A DNA stretch of 64,000 bases from Spinacia oleracea (lineage: Eukaryota; Streptophyta; Magnoliopsida; Caryophyllales; Amaranthaceae): contig NC_079490.1 in NCBI RefSeq assembly GCF_020520425.1, positions 38,014,723 through 38,078,722 of the forward strand, given 5' to 3'. The position numbers and the translations under genes were made by a program. The notes below the pieces were generated by a model, which had not been told where the DNA came from, ran no database searches, and saw only the letters and a list, made by a program, of their open reading frames with translations. Below are positions 31,201 to 43,700 of the stretch, one piece after another. Position 1 is the stretch's first letter; every line of letters starts with the position of its first letter.

Positions 31201-33224
31201 CCACCAGATATCTTGAGAAGGGATTCAAGGTTCTGGTCCCTTATGTTTGTTGTCATTGGTTTGGCAGCACTGATATCGTATCCAGCTAGAACTTATTTCT
31301 TTTCTGTAGCTGGGTGTAAGTTGATACGAAGGATCAGAACTTTATGCTTTGAAAGAGTAGTGCATATGGAGATTGGGTGGTTTGACGAGGCAGAAAATTC
31401 AAGTGGTACAATAGGTGCAAGGCTATCTGCTGATGCTGCAACTGTACGTGCTTTAGTTGGAGACGCATTGGGTTTGCTTGTTCAAAATATTTCCTCTGCT
31501 ATAACTGGTTTGGTCATTGCTTTCCTTGCAAACTGGATTCTGGCATTGATAGTCCTCGTCTTAATCCCTCTCATCGGAATCAGTGGTTATCTCCAAGTAA
31601 AGTTTATGCAGGGATTTAGTGCTGATGCAAAGGTTGTTCATCTCTTCTTTGTTTCTTTCTCTGTGTAATTTTCACCAAATTTTCTTTTTCTTATTATTTC
31701 TTTCTTCTGTTTCTGTTTGTGTTTGTGTTTCTGCAGAAGAAGTACGAGGAGGCTAGCCAAGTTGCCAACGATGCAGTTGGGAGTATCAGAACAGTTGCTT
31801 CTTTTTGTGCGGAGGAGAAGATAATTCGATTGTATGAAGTGAAATGTGAAGCCCCTATAAAAGCTGGTATAAAACGAGGCTTGGTTAGTGGGGCAGGTTT
31901 TGGGGTGTCCTTTGCTTTCCTTTTCGGTGTGTATGGCGTCTGTTTCTACGCAGGAGCACAGCTTGTTGGCCATGGAAGAACAACTTTTCCTGATGTTTTC
32001 AGAGTATATGTTTAACCATGCATCAGTCCCTTAATTTGCTTGCAATATATAGATAGTCATACAAACTAACATTTCAAGTATAAGAAATTAAATATTGTGG
32101 TGTGATTTATTGCAGGTATTCTTTGCACTTGCTATGGCAGCAGTAGGAATATCGCAAACAAGCTCCTTAGCTCCAGATACTAGCAAAGCCAAGAGTGCCA
32201 CTGCTTCAGTATTCTCGATTCTTGATCGCAAATCTAAGATAAACTCAAGTGATGAATCTGGAATGACAATTGATCAAGTGAAGGGTGAAATTCAGCTTCG
32301 ACAAGTGAGTTTTACATATCCCACTAGACCTGATGTTCACATCTTTCAAGACCTATGCTTGACCATTCATGCAGGAAAGGTAATTTAATTCTTCCACAAA
32401 AACACTTGTTATTGCCATGCCTTGAGACTTGAGAGTTGAGACCATATAAGTAGTTGATACTGCATGCTAATTTATCAGACAGTGGCTATTGTTGGAGAAA
32501 GTGGGAGCGGAAAATCAACTGTCATATCCCTGTTGCAAAGATTCTATGATCTAGATTCTGGTTGTATTACTCTAGACGACATTGAAATTCAAAAGCTTCA
32601 GTTAAAGTGGTTAAGGCAACAAATGGGACTTGTAAGCCAAGAACCTGTTCTGTTTAATGAAACAATACGAGCTAATATTGCATATGGGAAGGGAGGCAAC
32701 GCCACTGAGGATGAAATAGTAACTGCTGCAAAGCAAGCAAACGCGCACAACTTCATCAGTAGCTTACAACAGGTATAATGTTTCTGACAAAATTAATACT
32801 CCTAGGCCCTAGCTATATATATATGTTGTTTGTTTCTCTAATACGAAAAACATATATGTATATATTGTAGGGATATGATACAGTTGTTGGTGAAAGAGGA
32901 GTGCAACTATCAGGAGGCCAAAAACAACGAGTTGCAATAGCACGTGCCATAGTAAAGAATCCGAGAATACTCCTATTGGATGAAGCTACAAGCGCGCTTG
33001 ATGCAGAATCTGAGAGAGTAGTGCAGGATGCATTGGATCAAGTGGTGGTGAACCGTACTACTATTGTTGTTGCTCATAGGTTATCCACCATAAAGAATGC
33101 AGACGTGATTGCAGTCATTCAAAATGGTGTTGTTGCAGAGAAAGGGAAGCATGATACTCTAATTCGTATCCAAGATGGTTTATATGCTTCTTTGGTTGCG
33201 CTTCATATTACTGCTGCCTCCTAG
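28256..33224 (+). CDS. ABCB full-size transporter (P-glycoprotein/MDR type, ABCB4/11/21-like), 12 exons
   Basis: Membrane exporter with two transmembrane and two ATP-binding halves. Exons by my splicing: 28256-28534, 28775-28829, 28914-29089, 29203-29424, 29512-29750, 29831-30356, 30443-30716, 30803-31632, 31737-32003, 32116-32379, 32479-32772, 32871-33224. They give an open frame of 1259 residues, close to the usual length. NBD1 has Walker [10 protein letters not shown] (about 408-416), signature LSGGQ (512-516) and [15 protein letters not shown]2 has GESGSGKST (about 1050-1058), LSGGQ (1155-1159) and the same Walker B. A serine-rich linker joins the halves. The sequence closely resembles the plant clade containing ABCB4, ABCB11 and ABCB21, some of which move auxin across the plasma membrane; the substrate here is not known. 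All introns are GT-AG except intron 7 (30717-30802), which begins GC. The start ATG is the first before the conserved [11 protein letters not shown] region. The gene appears intact. Confidence 0.93.
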
Positions 33225-34070
33225 TCTTCCTTGCTTGCGCTTCATCTATTTTTTATTTTATTTTTTTATTTTTTTTTATTTACTTCTAGTTGTACATAAT
33301 TAAGATGAAAAGACCAATATGTTGAAACATTGAACAAGCTTAGGTGGTAAGTCAACTGTAGTTCATTTTTGAGACATCTATGTCATTCATAGCTATTACG
33401 GCTCGTTAGTTTGCCAATAATAAATGTTGGGAATATAATGAATTTAAGTGCTATTCACCAAGAAAAATAACAACATACGGAGTAATGTTAATGATAATGA
33501 AATCTCTCAAACATGGTGATTTTCTTCAAACATTTGCATTCCCACCAAATATCAATCCCAAAATGGTAAATGGATAGTAATGAAAATTTATGAAGAAAAA
33601 GAGATAATTTAGAATGAACTAACATTACCATGGGAATGGACATTAATTTTCCTTACAAATTCATTCCTATTTGACACCGTACCTTTTATGATCAATAATC
33701 AATTGTATATAAAGTTTGAATTCTCTTCATCTAAATGATGTTTATATTAAACTAGATTTTTTTTTCATTTATAGGTAACGTAACATGAATGTTCCTTGGG
33801 AATGGCATGTCACGATAAATTTTACGTAGTTTTACTGATTATAACTTAATCTTAAGTTGCAGAGATCACGACCTTAGATCGAAGAACAATAAGCCAAAAT
33901 AGATACAACCCTATCTAAATAGATACAAGCTTAGCAGGAGAAAAGGGTTAACCCTTAGTTTGTACAAGAAATAGCAACCAAGAACATGCACAAACATGTC
34001 AAATAACACCACCTTTGGCTCCAACAAACTAACACAAAAAAGAAAGCCTTAAAAAGAGTTGATAAATAGA
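33225..34070. other. Intergenic region between convergent ABCB and tetraspanin genes
   Basis: Holds the ABCB 3' untranslated end (T-rich stretch 33240-33290), a Harbinger-like MITE relative at about 33398-33700, and, on the minus strand nearer 34070, the likely 3' untranslated region of the tetraspanin gene. No other ORF is supported. Confidence 0.5.
33398..33700. mobile_element. MITE related to the element at 53923-55229
   Basis: The stretch from GGCTCGTTAGTTTGCC through GGAATGGACATTAATTTTCC matches, with substitutions, the two outer parts of the Harbinger-like element at 53923-55229 (for example ACTAACATTACCATGGGAAT versus ACTAGCATTACCATGGGAAT). The ends are too degraded to see a target duplication. 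Confidence 0.55.
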
Positions 34071-36679
34071 CTACCAAAGTTGATCTCTTCTATCACGCCA
34101 CCATCTCCACCTGAAAATATCGAATTGAAATTTGTTTTGTTGAAATAATGTTTATAAATAAAAAGTAAATAAAGGAAAGGGGGGAAATGGAAATTAAATA
34201 AGACAAAGTAAGATTAAACCAATTCTTACCTCTAGAGTGAAAAGAGATCTGTAAATGATAAAATAAATAAAAACAACACGAGGTGTGTACGATTCAGGAA
34301 AAATTACCCGTTGTATATACAAGTTTCTACCTTAAAATAAATACCATATTTTATAATGTAAGATAAATGAATAAATAGAATGTTGAGAAAAATAACTCAC
34401 CAATAGAAGTCCCATCTGGGTCGGACTTTGGTCATGCGGTTATGGCCATATGGGTAATCGGTTTCACCCCGACGGGTGTTTTGGAACGCACAACAACCAA
34501 TGGAGTAAATGCCTATGAGTAAGATAAGCATAACTACGTTGAGGACAGATAGTTTGTGCCAATCCCTCCTTATGGACTCAAGTACTCCTGCCTTGCAAGA
34601 ATCACACTCATAGCATAACAAATTCGGATCATTGTTCCATTTGTAGCAATCCGGATCTTGTGCAATTGTCACTGGTTCTTGCCCGTATGTGCATGATGTT
34701 GGTGGCTTACAGCATCCTGACTGTATATAGGTTCCCATGGTTTTGATGAACACAAGTTAATACAAGACCATCAATGACTATTTATAATTTAAATCATTCA
34801 ATTAATTATCGTTGAAAATGAGAGGTTGAGACGACGAAAACTACTTCGTATTATTGAACAAGAAACACTACACTACAAAAATTTGTATCTTTTATGACAA
34901 CCTAATAACGACGGGTAAAAATCCTGTCGCAAAAGGGCATTTGTGATGGGGATAACAACCCAACAAAGACGGAAACAACCGTCGCAAATGTCTTTTACGA
35001 CGGGTTAACGACGACCCCTTTTATGATGGGTTCGCAACGGAAAATCCTGTCGTTAATCAACAATTATTGACCTTTAGCGACGGGATTTCCCGTCGTAAAT
35101 AGTACAATTTCTTGTAGTGCTATATTCCGTACTTGTTTCCCCTTGCCCTTTCATTTTTACTGTAGGGATGCAAATAGACAAAAATATTACTCACTTTTTT
35201 TCAAGAAATGAATTGCAATTCTTAAATAAAATTTGCTCTAAAATCCCTCTTTCATTTCTTTTTACTTGCAACTTGTCACGCACACCCTCTAAGGAAAAGA
35301 TTTGAGAGAATAAACAGATAAATTATTTAATTTTTTAAAAATGGATTACAATTCCTGAAAACTGTTTGCTTTTTAATTTTCACAGTAACTTTTTCTAAAC
35401 CATCTAATCAATTTTTAATAAAAGATTAAAAAAGTGAACACTTTATGCAAAAGTGTGATCAAATCATATCATAGATCAAATAACTTTAGCATAATGAATA
35501 TAAATTTGAAAGTAAAATGATGGACCATTCATTAGAGATTAATTAAGAAAGAATACCATTCCACTATAGCGTGAACATGTCATCTTTCCTTTTCATCCAC
35601 TTATCTTATACGGGTAGTGATAAAAGCAATATATATACCCCTGTAACACTATATATGATTTATTATTCTCATTCCCACCATTTATTGTTGACATTCAAAT
35701 CGTTAGTCTTTTTTCAACCAAATATCTCTTTCCAAAGAAGACAAGAAAGCTATTTCACTTATCTTACAACTAAAAAGAGGAAATTTGAATTAACAAATAT
35801 GCTAACTCGATAATTACTTGATAATTAAGATTAATATTAGAAAATTAAACTTCCGGAAATTAGTAGAGAAAAAGAAAAAGAAAACTATTAAAGTTAATTT
35901 CACTTGTTTCGTTATTTGAAGAGTAATTTAATTTCACTTGTTTCGTTCTTTAAGTGTAGAAAATATTTACTTAGTACATTTTTTCCATTGTTTGATTCGT
36001 TTAAGGAGAAAAGCTCTTGAAATTACATGGATATTATTATTTTCTTGAATTTTCATTGATTTTAGAAATAGATGAAATATTACTAAAAACATTTCAAACA
36101 AGTAATCCATTTTAGTGTTCTTTATTTCCAAATTTCCAAAAGACAATATAATAATATATTTGGAAAAGAAAAAAGAGGGAAAAGTACCTGGACAGGAGTC
36201 ATATCATTCCTAAGGTAATCAACAGGAGTCCAAGCAGCAACCTTAGCACAAGTCTTAGAGCCCATAATACAACCCTTAATATTATTCCAATACTTAGGAT
36301 TAGTAATCTTATCCCTTAACCAAGGGGAATAATCTTGTAAGTGAAACTCCCTATAAAGTCTCCCTGTGATTTGAGCACCACCTCCTTGAGTTGTGACTAT
36401 GAAACCGAACACGGTTATTATCATTAAAACAACAATGAGTAGCAACATCACTACCAAGTACACCCATAGAGCCCATGCTACGTGAAAACACGCACCAATG
36501 AACCCTGCTAGGGATATGATGAGTATAATGAAGCCAACTACGAGCAACGGGGTTTGCAGGAAGTTCACGCATGTTGTGCTGTCTTTTGCCATGTATAGCC
36601 CTGCTCCGATGATGGGGATTGATGCTAGCAGTGAAAATAGGTTTAGGAAACCTATTACGGTGTTACTCAACCGGTACAT
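34071..36679 (-). CDS. Tetraspanin, TET5/TET6 type, 3 exons
   Basis: Four-pass membrane protein that organises plasma-membrane microdomains. Exons: 36679-36188, 34720-34401, 34110-34071, giving 283 residues. The start at 36679 (MYRLSNT) is preferred over an in-frame ATG five codons earlier because related plant proteins begin MYR-SNT. Visible features: TM1 (about residues 8-30), TM2 (PLLVVGFIILI), TM3 (WVYLVVMLLLIVV), a large extracellular loop with GCCKPP and paired cysteines (CYECDSCKAG), TM4 (LSVLNVVMLILLIG) and a basic, tryptophan-rich tail. The second exon alone would end at an in-frame TGA inside the donor GTGAGT; splicing to the 40-base third exon gives YWWRWWRDRRDQLW, matching the tail I recall for Arabidopsis TET6. 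Intron 1 (34721-36187) carries a CACTA-type MITE. Assignment to the TET5/TET6 group is from recalled family sequences. Confidence 0.9.
34871..35119. mobile_element. CACTA-type MITE in tetraspanin intron 1
   Basis: 249 bp with ends CACTACAAAAA and TTCTTGTAGTG (inverted repeat of CACTACAA-) and a 3-bp target duplication CTA (34868-34870, 35120-35122), the length made by CACTA transposons. Internally it carries several GACGGG/CCCGTC motifs in both orientations. Non-coding, so non-autonomous. Confidence 0.85.
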
Positions 36680-36815
36680 AATTATTATTACCAACCCCTT
36701 AACACTAAGCTTGTACGTACGTATATATCAACCAGAGGTCTTGAGTTCGAGCTCGTGAAATTGATGTATGAAGAGTTGTATGTATTATGTGTTTGATATA
36801 TATAATATATGATGT

Positions 36816-36825
36816 TATATATATA
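36816..36825 (-). promoter_or_regulatory. Candidate TATA box for the tetraspanin gene
   Basis: TATATATA-type run about 140 bases before the start codon on the minus strand. The neighbourhood is a TA-rich tract, so the exact position is uncertain. Confidence 0.35.
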
Positions 36826-36829
36826 GTGA

Positions 36830-39800
36830 GTAAATAAGGGTGGGTGTTTGGAGTTGGTGGAGAAGTAGGTGCGTGTTGGATTGCTTTGTGTGTGTTTTTA
36901 AGGTGTTCAAACTTCAAAGGTGATAAAATAGGAGTACGGAGTATATTATATATGGTCCAATTAATATGCTAAATAAAGGAAAAGGAAAAGCAAATGAATC
37001 TCCACTTAGCAATTGATTGCCATTGCTTTATCATGAGTAAGGAATCAATGGCCCTTTTTATAATTTATATGTTCTTGTCGTTTGACTAAACAATCATACC
37101 CTTAGCTGCTAAGGAAATCATTTCTGTTTTTTTTTTAAATAATATACACGTGATTTTGTTAAAATTAATTATCTTTTAAATCATATTGTATGCATATTAT
37201 CAAATAATACGGAGTATTTCTTATGGTGGATAGAGGAAGGTGTTACAGAATTCGATTCACAAAAAGATGGAGCATGAAAGGTCTGTTCAAGGGCTGAATG
37301 GGTTGGGCTTTATCATTGGTAACAGCAAGTGTATTAAATGACACTAGAGGCGTTGTTGATTGTTGTTGGCATGGATCATTTTGCACCACATGTTGAGGTT
37401 CTAGCTTATTTATTTGGAATGAGTTAGGCGTTGTCTCTTGAAGCAAGGAAGGAAGGAAGGAAATATGATGTTCATTAGGCTTGGACGGTGTCCAAAATTC
37501 TACACCTTGGTAAATCTTTCGACACATTTATCATCCATAAAGGGGAGCGTCCATCAAGCTCACTTACGTGCTAAATCGGCGGTGGAGAACAGTGTCAGTT
37601 CAGTGTTGCATCCTTTAAATCCAAATTTGGTATTTTTTTATTAGATTTTGATTTTTGTTTTTTTCCTAGTACTTTAATATTTACACATTAATAAACGATT
37701 GCATATAGAGTATGTGATAAATAATCTAAAGATGTGTTTCACACTTTGTTATCATTATTGTACATACGCATGTTGAGTCATCAAATTAAAGTAGTACACT
37801 GGAGGAGTGGGTAAGAAATAAAAGGATGGCTTCCACACAAGAAGTTATACCAAGTAACAGACATATATAGCAAAAAAAAAGTAACAGCATTGATGTATTA
37901 TTCTTCACTAGTTTCTCTACTATCAACACAATAATCACAGACATATAACAAAACAAAAAAAAGTAACATTATTGTTGTATTTCTTCACGAGTTTCTCTAC
38001 TACTAACACAATTTTACTAGTATTTCGTATTTGGTTAAGATTCACTAACAAAAACTAATCACTACAAGAAAAGAAAAATAACATTTTTTTTTCTTATAGG
38101 ATAGACGGTCTTATACAAAAGTCACCATAAAATTCATATCTATTACCTGTGAACCCAAAAAGTTAGAGAACGTTCGTGTATTACCTAATACCGTCATCAT
38201 ACAAGTCCTTGTTGAAAAACAAAAAGGAAGTACAAATAATCCAAAAAATATAGTACTTTAGAAAAATCAAATATGAAAGACATCTATTAGTAATCACAAC
38301 TTAATTATCTGTTTTGTGTAGAATGATTAGATGCTCTTGTTTCCTTATCTTGTTCTTCCCTAGTTTTCTATGCTTTTGAAAATGCCTTACTTTATGGGTC
38401 CACTAACTTTATCCATCCCTTGTTATTATTCACTATTCTTTGATGTAGTCCTGTAGATGGCGATTGGTATTGATGCTCTTCATGATAAAAGAATAAAAAT
38501 GTCAAGAATTTGGAATGACTTTCGTATGCATTGAACTGTGTAGTCATAGTCATAGTCATACCTCAAGCTAGTAGACAATTTACATATTTATATGGTCGTT
38601 GGGACCAGGGTTGGTGTATAAAATAGTCATAAAGAAGAAATAATGTAGACAGGATTGAATCTCAATATCAATCTCATGGCAATGACTGAATGTCCCCCCC
38701 TCAACTTTAAGCAACTAATCTAGTGCGTAATTGGCATCTACTAGGGCCAACTATGGGGTTCACAGATTTGTTTTGCCTAATTCAAACATCTTTCATTCTT
38801 TCAAGTCCCTAGCCTCAACCGGACTAATTTTGAAATCTTATGCATAATTTTCTCTTTTTCTCATGTATGTATGTTACTATGTACTATGTAGTACTCCATG
38901 TCTATCAACAAGGTTGCAACACAGGTTTTGGAGGAGATAGCAAAAAGTAAATCTATGTTGAGATAATCAAACTCAAGTCATCCAAAACCGAGCTAGGTCT
39001 TCAGAAGTTAATCTTGATGATTATGAGAAAGAGTCAGCTTGGAGAATTACAATATTGGGGGCCGGGTCTAATATGGAAGCATTCAAGCACTTTTCTTTAA
39101 CTGGTAAAGGCTTGTAAGTTGTAACCGTATCAAATGCTAAGATATCATCCCAGTACTGCATTTCTTAATTGCCAAGTAAGTTATTATTCCTTCTCAATTT
39201 CTCATCATCCTTCTCAATTTCTTTTCTATTCCAGCTCAACACATTAAATGGTTTTGACTTAAATTAAGTTAGCTAAAACTTGACTCTTTCACAACAAATT
39301 CCCAAATAACGTTATCTACAACCAACAGCCATTTTCATCATTTCGTAAATGTGTTAGTTCTAACTCTCTACAGTTCCTATTGGACATTATTCTCACTCTC
39401 ACTCTCACTCTCTCACTCCACAGTCTGTGTCACATTGTTTATCTCAATTACTCCATATATTTTAATCAAGTTAAATTACTATGAATACTATCTAACAAAA
39501 ACTCAACCCCGGCCCCGCACTTCTAAGTTTCTCAATATGCCTGTTCAAACATAACATGAAAATCATTTATGGACGGAGAGAGTATATGGAATGCTTCGCC
39601 TTATTTGACTCGAATAGTTAGTAAATATCTTTTACAAATAAGTGCTTCATTTGAGAATATAGCTAATAATATAATGCACCAAGGTAACTCGAACGTAAAA
39701 TCTAACTCAAATGTACTTGCACTTTGTGCACTAAAAGAACATAAATACATACGTAAAAGAACATGTTACTATTTTTAGGTTCAACAAAGGAACATATCCC

Positions 39801-40733
39801 AATATCTCATGTTCATTTATCAAAATGGCGTATTATGTATATATGTTTGTATTCTTTTTGGTGTACATCTGTTCATGACCTAATTGACTTATGCTAGTGA
39901 ATCTTCACATGACCCTCCGCTCGCTTTATCTTTTCCAATAATCCTCAAATTTTCTTTCAAAGTACCAAAATAATCTTATGGGGCTAACTTTTTTTCATTC
40001 CTTTCATAGATCTCATATACTTCGTATGTTGTCTTGGGTACATATACGTAAAACAACATATAAGCTCATGTTAGAACACATATCATTAAAAGTAACATGA
40101 ACACAAAACATTCAACCCCATGACAGGAATATTACCTTTCCTATTCTTATTTACCACATCGAGTTTCCTTAGCTTTGATCCAAACACGCCCAATAAATCA
40201 GGTAGTCTTCCTTATACAACTTGTACATTGCCCAAGTGTTAAAACATTGTCATCATCTCATCTCATCTCCTCTCCTCATAGTCACTAGTTCTTTGACAAT
40301 ATCTACTTAAGCTTTAAAACTATGCCATTATATACATGACCCCCTCTAAGGCATACCCCAACTCCATTATACACTGATAAGTACATGTACTAAGAAGAAC
40401 CTAGCATGAAAAAAATATAGAACAATTTACAGATGAATTAAAGGAAGACCATACTTTGAGCTCGCGGCAAATCCAGCAGAAAAGAATTTGAAGTCCAGAA
40501 GTAGTTGCATTTTATCCCTGCAATCCAAGATTTTAATCGAGCTTGCAAAGCTGTCCTCCGTATAGTCATATTATCCCTGGCAGAATCATCTCTATTGCTT
40601 AAACTTTGATGCCAAGACCTGTCCATGCTACATAATCCGCCAATCAAAGTTTGAGAATGTAGGTTTGGTCAATGTTCTTCCACTTTTATCTTTTAACAAG
40701 TAGGCTCTCGCTTAACCCAGAATACCCGCTGGT
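36830..40733. other. Intergenic region between tetraspanin and WAT1-like genes
   Basis: About 3.9 kb with no well-supported gene. A minus-strand ORF of 94 codons (37243-37527, contains VEFWTPSKPNEHH) has protein-like composition but no domain I recognise. A plus-strand piece at about 38998-39117 (contains ESAWRITILGAG) is open for some 30 codons and then stops; either may be a decayed gene fragment. 37441-37460 is a short AAGG tandem and 39390-39418 a CTCACT microsatellite. The part just before 40734 is the likely 3' untranslated region of the WAT1-like gene. Confidence 0.4.
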
Positions 40734-43700
40734 TCATTCCACAGTGCTCTGTTTATAATTTACCAGATATATAGCTAGTAAGGTTATAAAGGCCCCAAAT
40801 AGTTGCACATTTGAGAAGCTCTCACCTAAATACAGAAACCTGCACAGAAAAAGTGTCACAATTTATAGCTCAAGATATCTCCAGAGACAAGGCATTTGGA
40901 TATGAGATGGTCTTACCCAAAAATAGAAGCAAACATTGGAGTCAGAAAAGTGAGAGAGCTAAGCTTCGTCAGACTGCCTGTTACATAAACTACCTAAGTT
41001 AACATGGATTATAAAGTAATCACTTGCTTCAATAAGGCAATAGCATCATTTTAACTAAAGACAATATGCACCTACCAAAACGAAAAAATAAAACTTAACA
41101 CAATATTTTGCATTGGCTGGTGCAACATTAAGGAAATGATTACAAGTTCATAAGAATAAAGACCTCTGGTTGCATTATAGAAGAATACACCGTAGCTGAT
41201 AGCGCTCCCAAAGATTGATGTATAAAACAGTGCTGAAAGGTCAGTAGCAGAGAGCTCATTAAGACCCCCATTGAATGCAGGATCATTATTAAGTACCGAT
41301 AAAGCTACTAGCGGAATGCCACCAAGTAACATGTGCTGCGACAAAAGTTGCATCTCAGTGTCAGATTGAAACATAAAAAGCCACATGAAATGCTGCAAAC
41401 AATGCAAGCAAGTGTAGATAGGACCTTAGTTTCTATTTCTGTTTTCATTTAAGAAGGCAGAGACACCAAAAACAAATAGGCAGAAGTCAAGAGCTGTGGT
41501 AGCAACTTCTGCAAGCTTATTTCCAATACTAATATAATATGAGAAGTCGTACATGTTTTTGAAATTTGAAGCACGCATCGGGTGCACTTAGATCTTGTAC
41601 TCAATAGGCAAGGAGGACTATGGTCCAATTAGACATTGAGACACCTTTCTGAACATCCAATCTTACATAAGAAAAAGTGATGGAAACTCCCTTGAGAAAG
41701 AGTAACTAATACTACCTCCGTTCCTATTCGTTCTTTACGGTTCCTTTTAGCACATGAATTAAGAAAAGAAGAGAGAGAAAGTTAAAGTGGGTAACATGTG
41801 AGAAAAAGTGGGTCCTTTGTGTAGTGTAAGGGATTAAAAGCGTAACAAATTACATAAAAAATGAGAAAAAGTGCAAGAGTAAAGAACTTTAAGACACACC
41901 TATATGGGGAAAGCGTAAAGAACAAAAAGGAACAGAGGTAGTACAACATCGTGAAATTTGTGTGTAGGGGTAATATGTTTCAAGATATAAGGATGAGTCG
42001 ATCACATGATTAACTTGCAGAATGGGGTGCTTTAATGATTAACTTGCAGATTGCAGCAACTATTATTGAGAAAGGGTATCATTTTCGTCTCAAATTTCAA
42101 CGCATGAGACCATTTCATGCAAATAGTTTCCCTTCAGAAATACGGAGTAAGAAACTTCTGCAAAATTAATCCACTCTCATTCAAATTCCAAATAAAACGT
42201 ATAGGCAGCACACTTCACAAGCAGAAATAACTTGGGGAATGTGAGAACACATTACTAAGCAAAGAATCCTATAACCTTAACTTCTTAGGCACTACTCTCC
42301 ATAATCAGTTTTAATCAGGAAACAAAAGAAGTTTGTCCAAATTAATTTTGAATCACTAAAAAATCAATAACTTCATAGAACAAATAGAACACTGAATCAG
42401 TAAAATTGTGTTTTAATCAACAAAAATAACTTTAGTTCAGTAAATATCAGGACAAGAGAACAGACTCAATCAAAACTACAGATGCATGCATGTACTTTCA
42501 AAAAGTTTGAGCAACATAACAAAACCATTCACCAGTGGAGACGTGGAGTGCAATAGAATTCAAAATTTACTTAATCAAAGCCATTGATCTTGAATTTCCA
42601 AACGCATGCATACCCATCAAACAAAAACCAGATTACAATGAATGATGTAAATGAAGCGTGCAGACAGAGACTTACCCATCCCGTTGCCATAACAGGGTCA
42701 GAAAACTTGGAAACCCAACGCACCATGACAGTACCAATTGCCATGCTTTGTGCTGACAGAAGCATCCACCACTCGCCGCTCCCCCATAATGAAAAATCAG
42801 TCCCGTCAGTTGCAATTACAGGTAGCTGCAAAAATTTGCAAGCAAATCCACTATACTCGTGAGTAGCAGTGAAATACCATAATCATGCTAAATCTGATCT
42901 AAAAGAAATCCGATTTCATGTTGAATCGCACAAAAAATTAGAAAAACCAGTAAGCACCAGTGTACCACACAGGGAGCAGATTATGGAAGGGTAAAAATGT
43001 TCACAACCTTTCTGTGGCAGAGCCAAGCAGCTGTTTCCTCAGCTCATTAAGGGAAGTTTTGAAAATGCTAATACTTGTAGTTTCCTGAGATTAGAAGCTA
43101 TGACCCTTCTACTCATACGATCATACCACCTTATCTTTCTCCACTCAGGACCCACTCTCTGCGCATTCATCACCATCATCATCCTCCCCATCAAATTTGC
43201 TTCTGTCAACGCTGCCAATCATCCTACTTCTTAATTTACAAATTCATTATTGTCCTCTTTCTCACTCTCTAGTTTCTCTAGGTCACAAACAAGTAACAGA
43301 CTATTTAAGAAACATCTCTGTGTGTTTTCATCAAAACTCAAAGTAAATAACAAGAACTCATCCTGTAAGAACTCACTCTTCCTCAGTTGCAACTACTTCA
43401 AGTGAAATTTTTATTTTTATCTTCATGCAAGCCAGGAGCAAGTTTAAGTTAAAAGTGAATTTTGTTTGAAAATTCAATAATCAAGGACAAATAAGCCAAG
43501 TACATGTACAAAATGTCTTCTTGGTCATCAAATGATCAGCTTTGAAGAAGCACGATAGGAAAGAGACACTACCCCTGCCACCCCCTTGGCCCGTGCCCCT
43601 CACCAGTAGAAAGAAAAAGGAAAGAATCGGGTTGGACTAGGGTCTGGGAGATAGACAAGTCCTAAACCCAGTAATGAAACGTTCCCAGGAAAGAGGGAAA

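Noticed and set aside
36732..36770. Possible tRNA B box (GAGTTCGAGCTCG)
   Set aside because: No matching A box or cloverleaf around it, and it lies in the tetraspanin upstream region.
38062..38100. CACTACAAGAAAAGAAAAAT as a possible second CACTA element end
   Set aside because: No inverted partner or 3-bp duplication found nearby.
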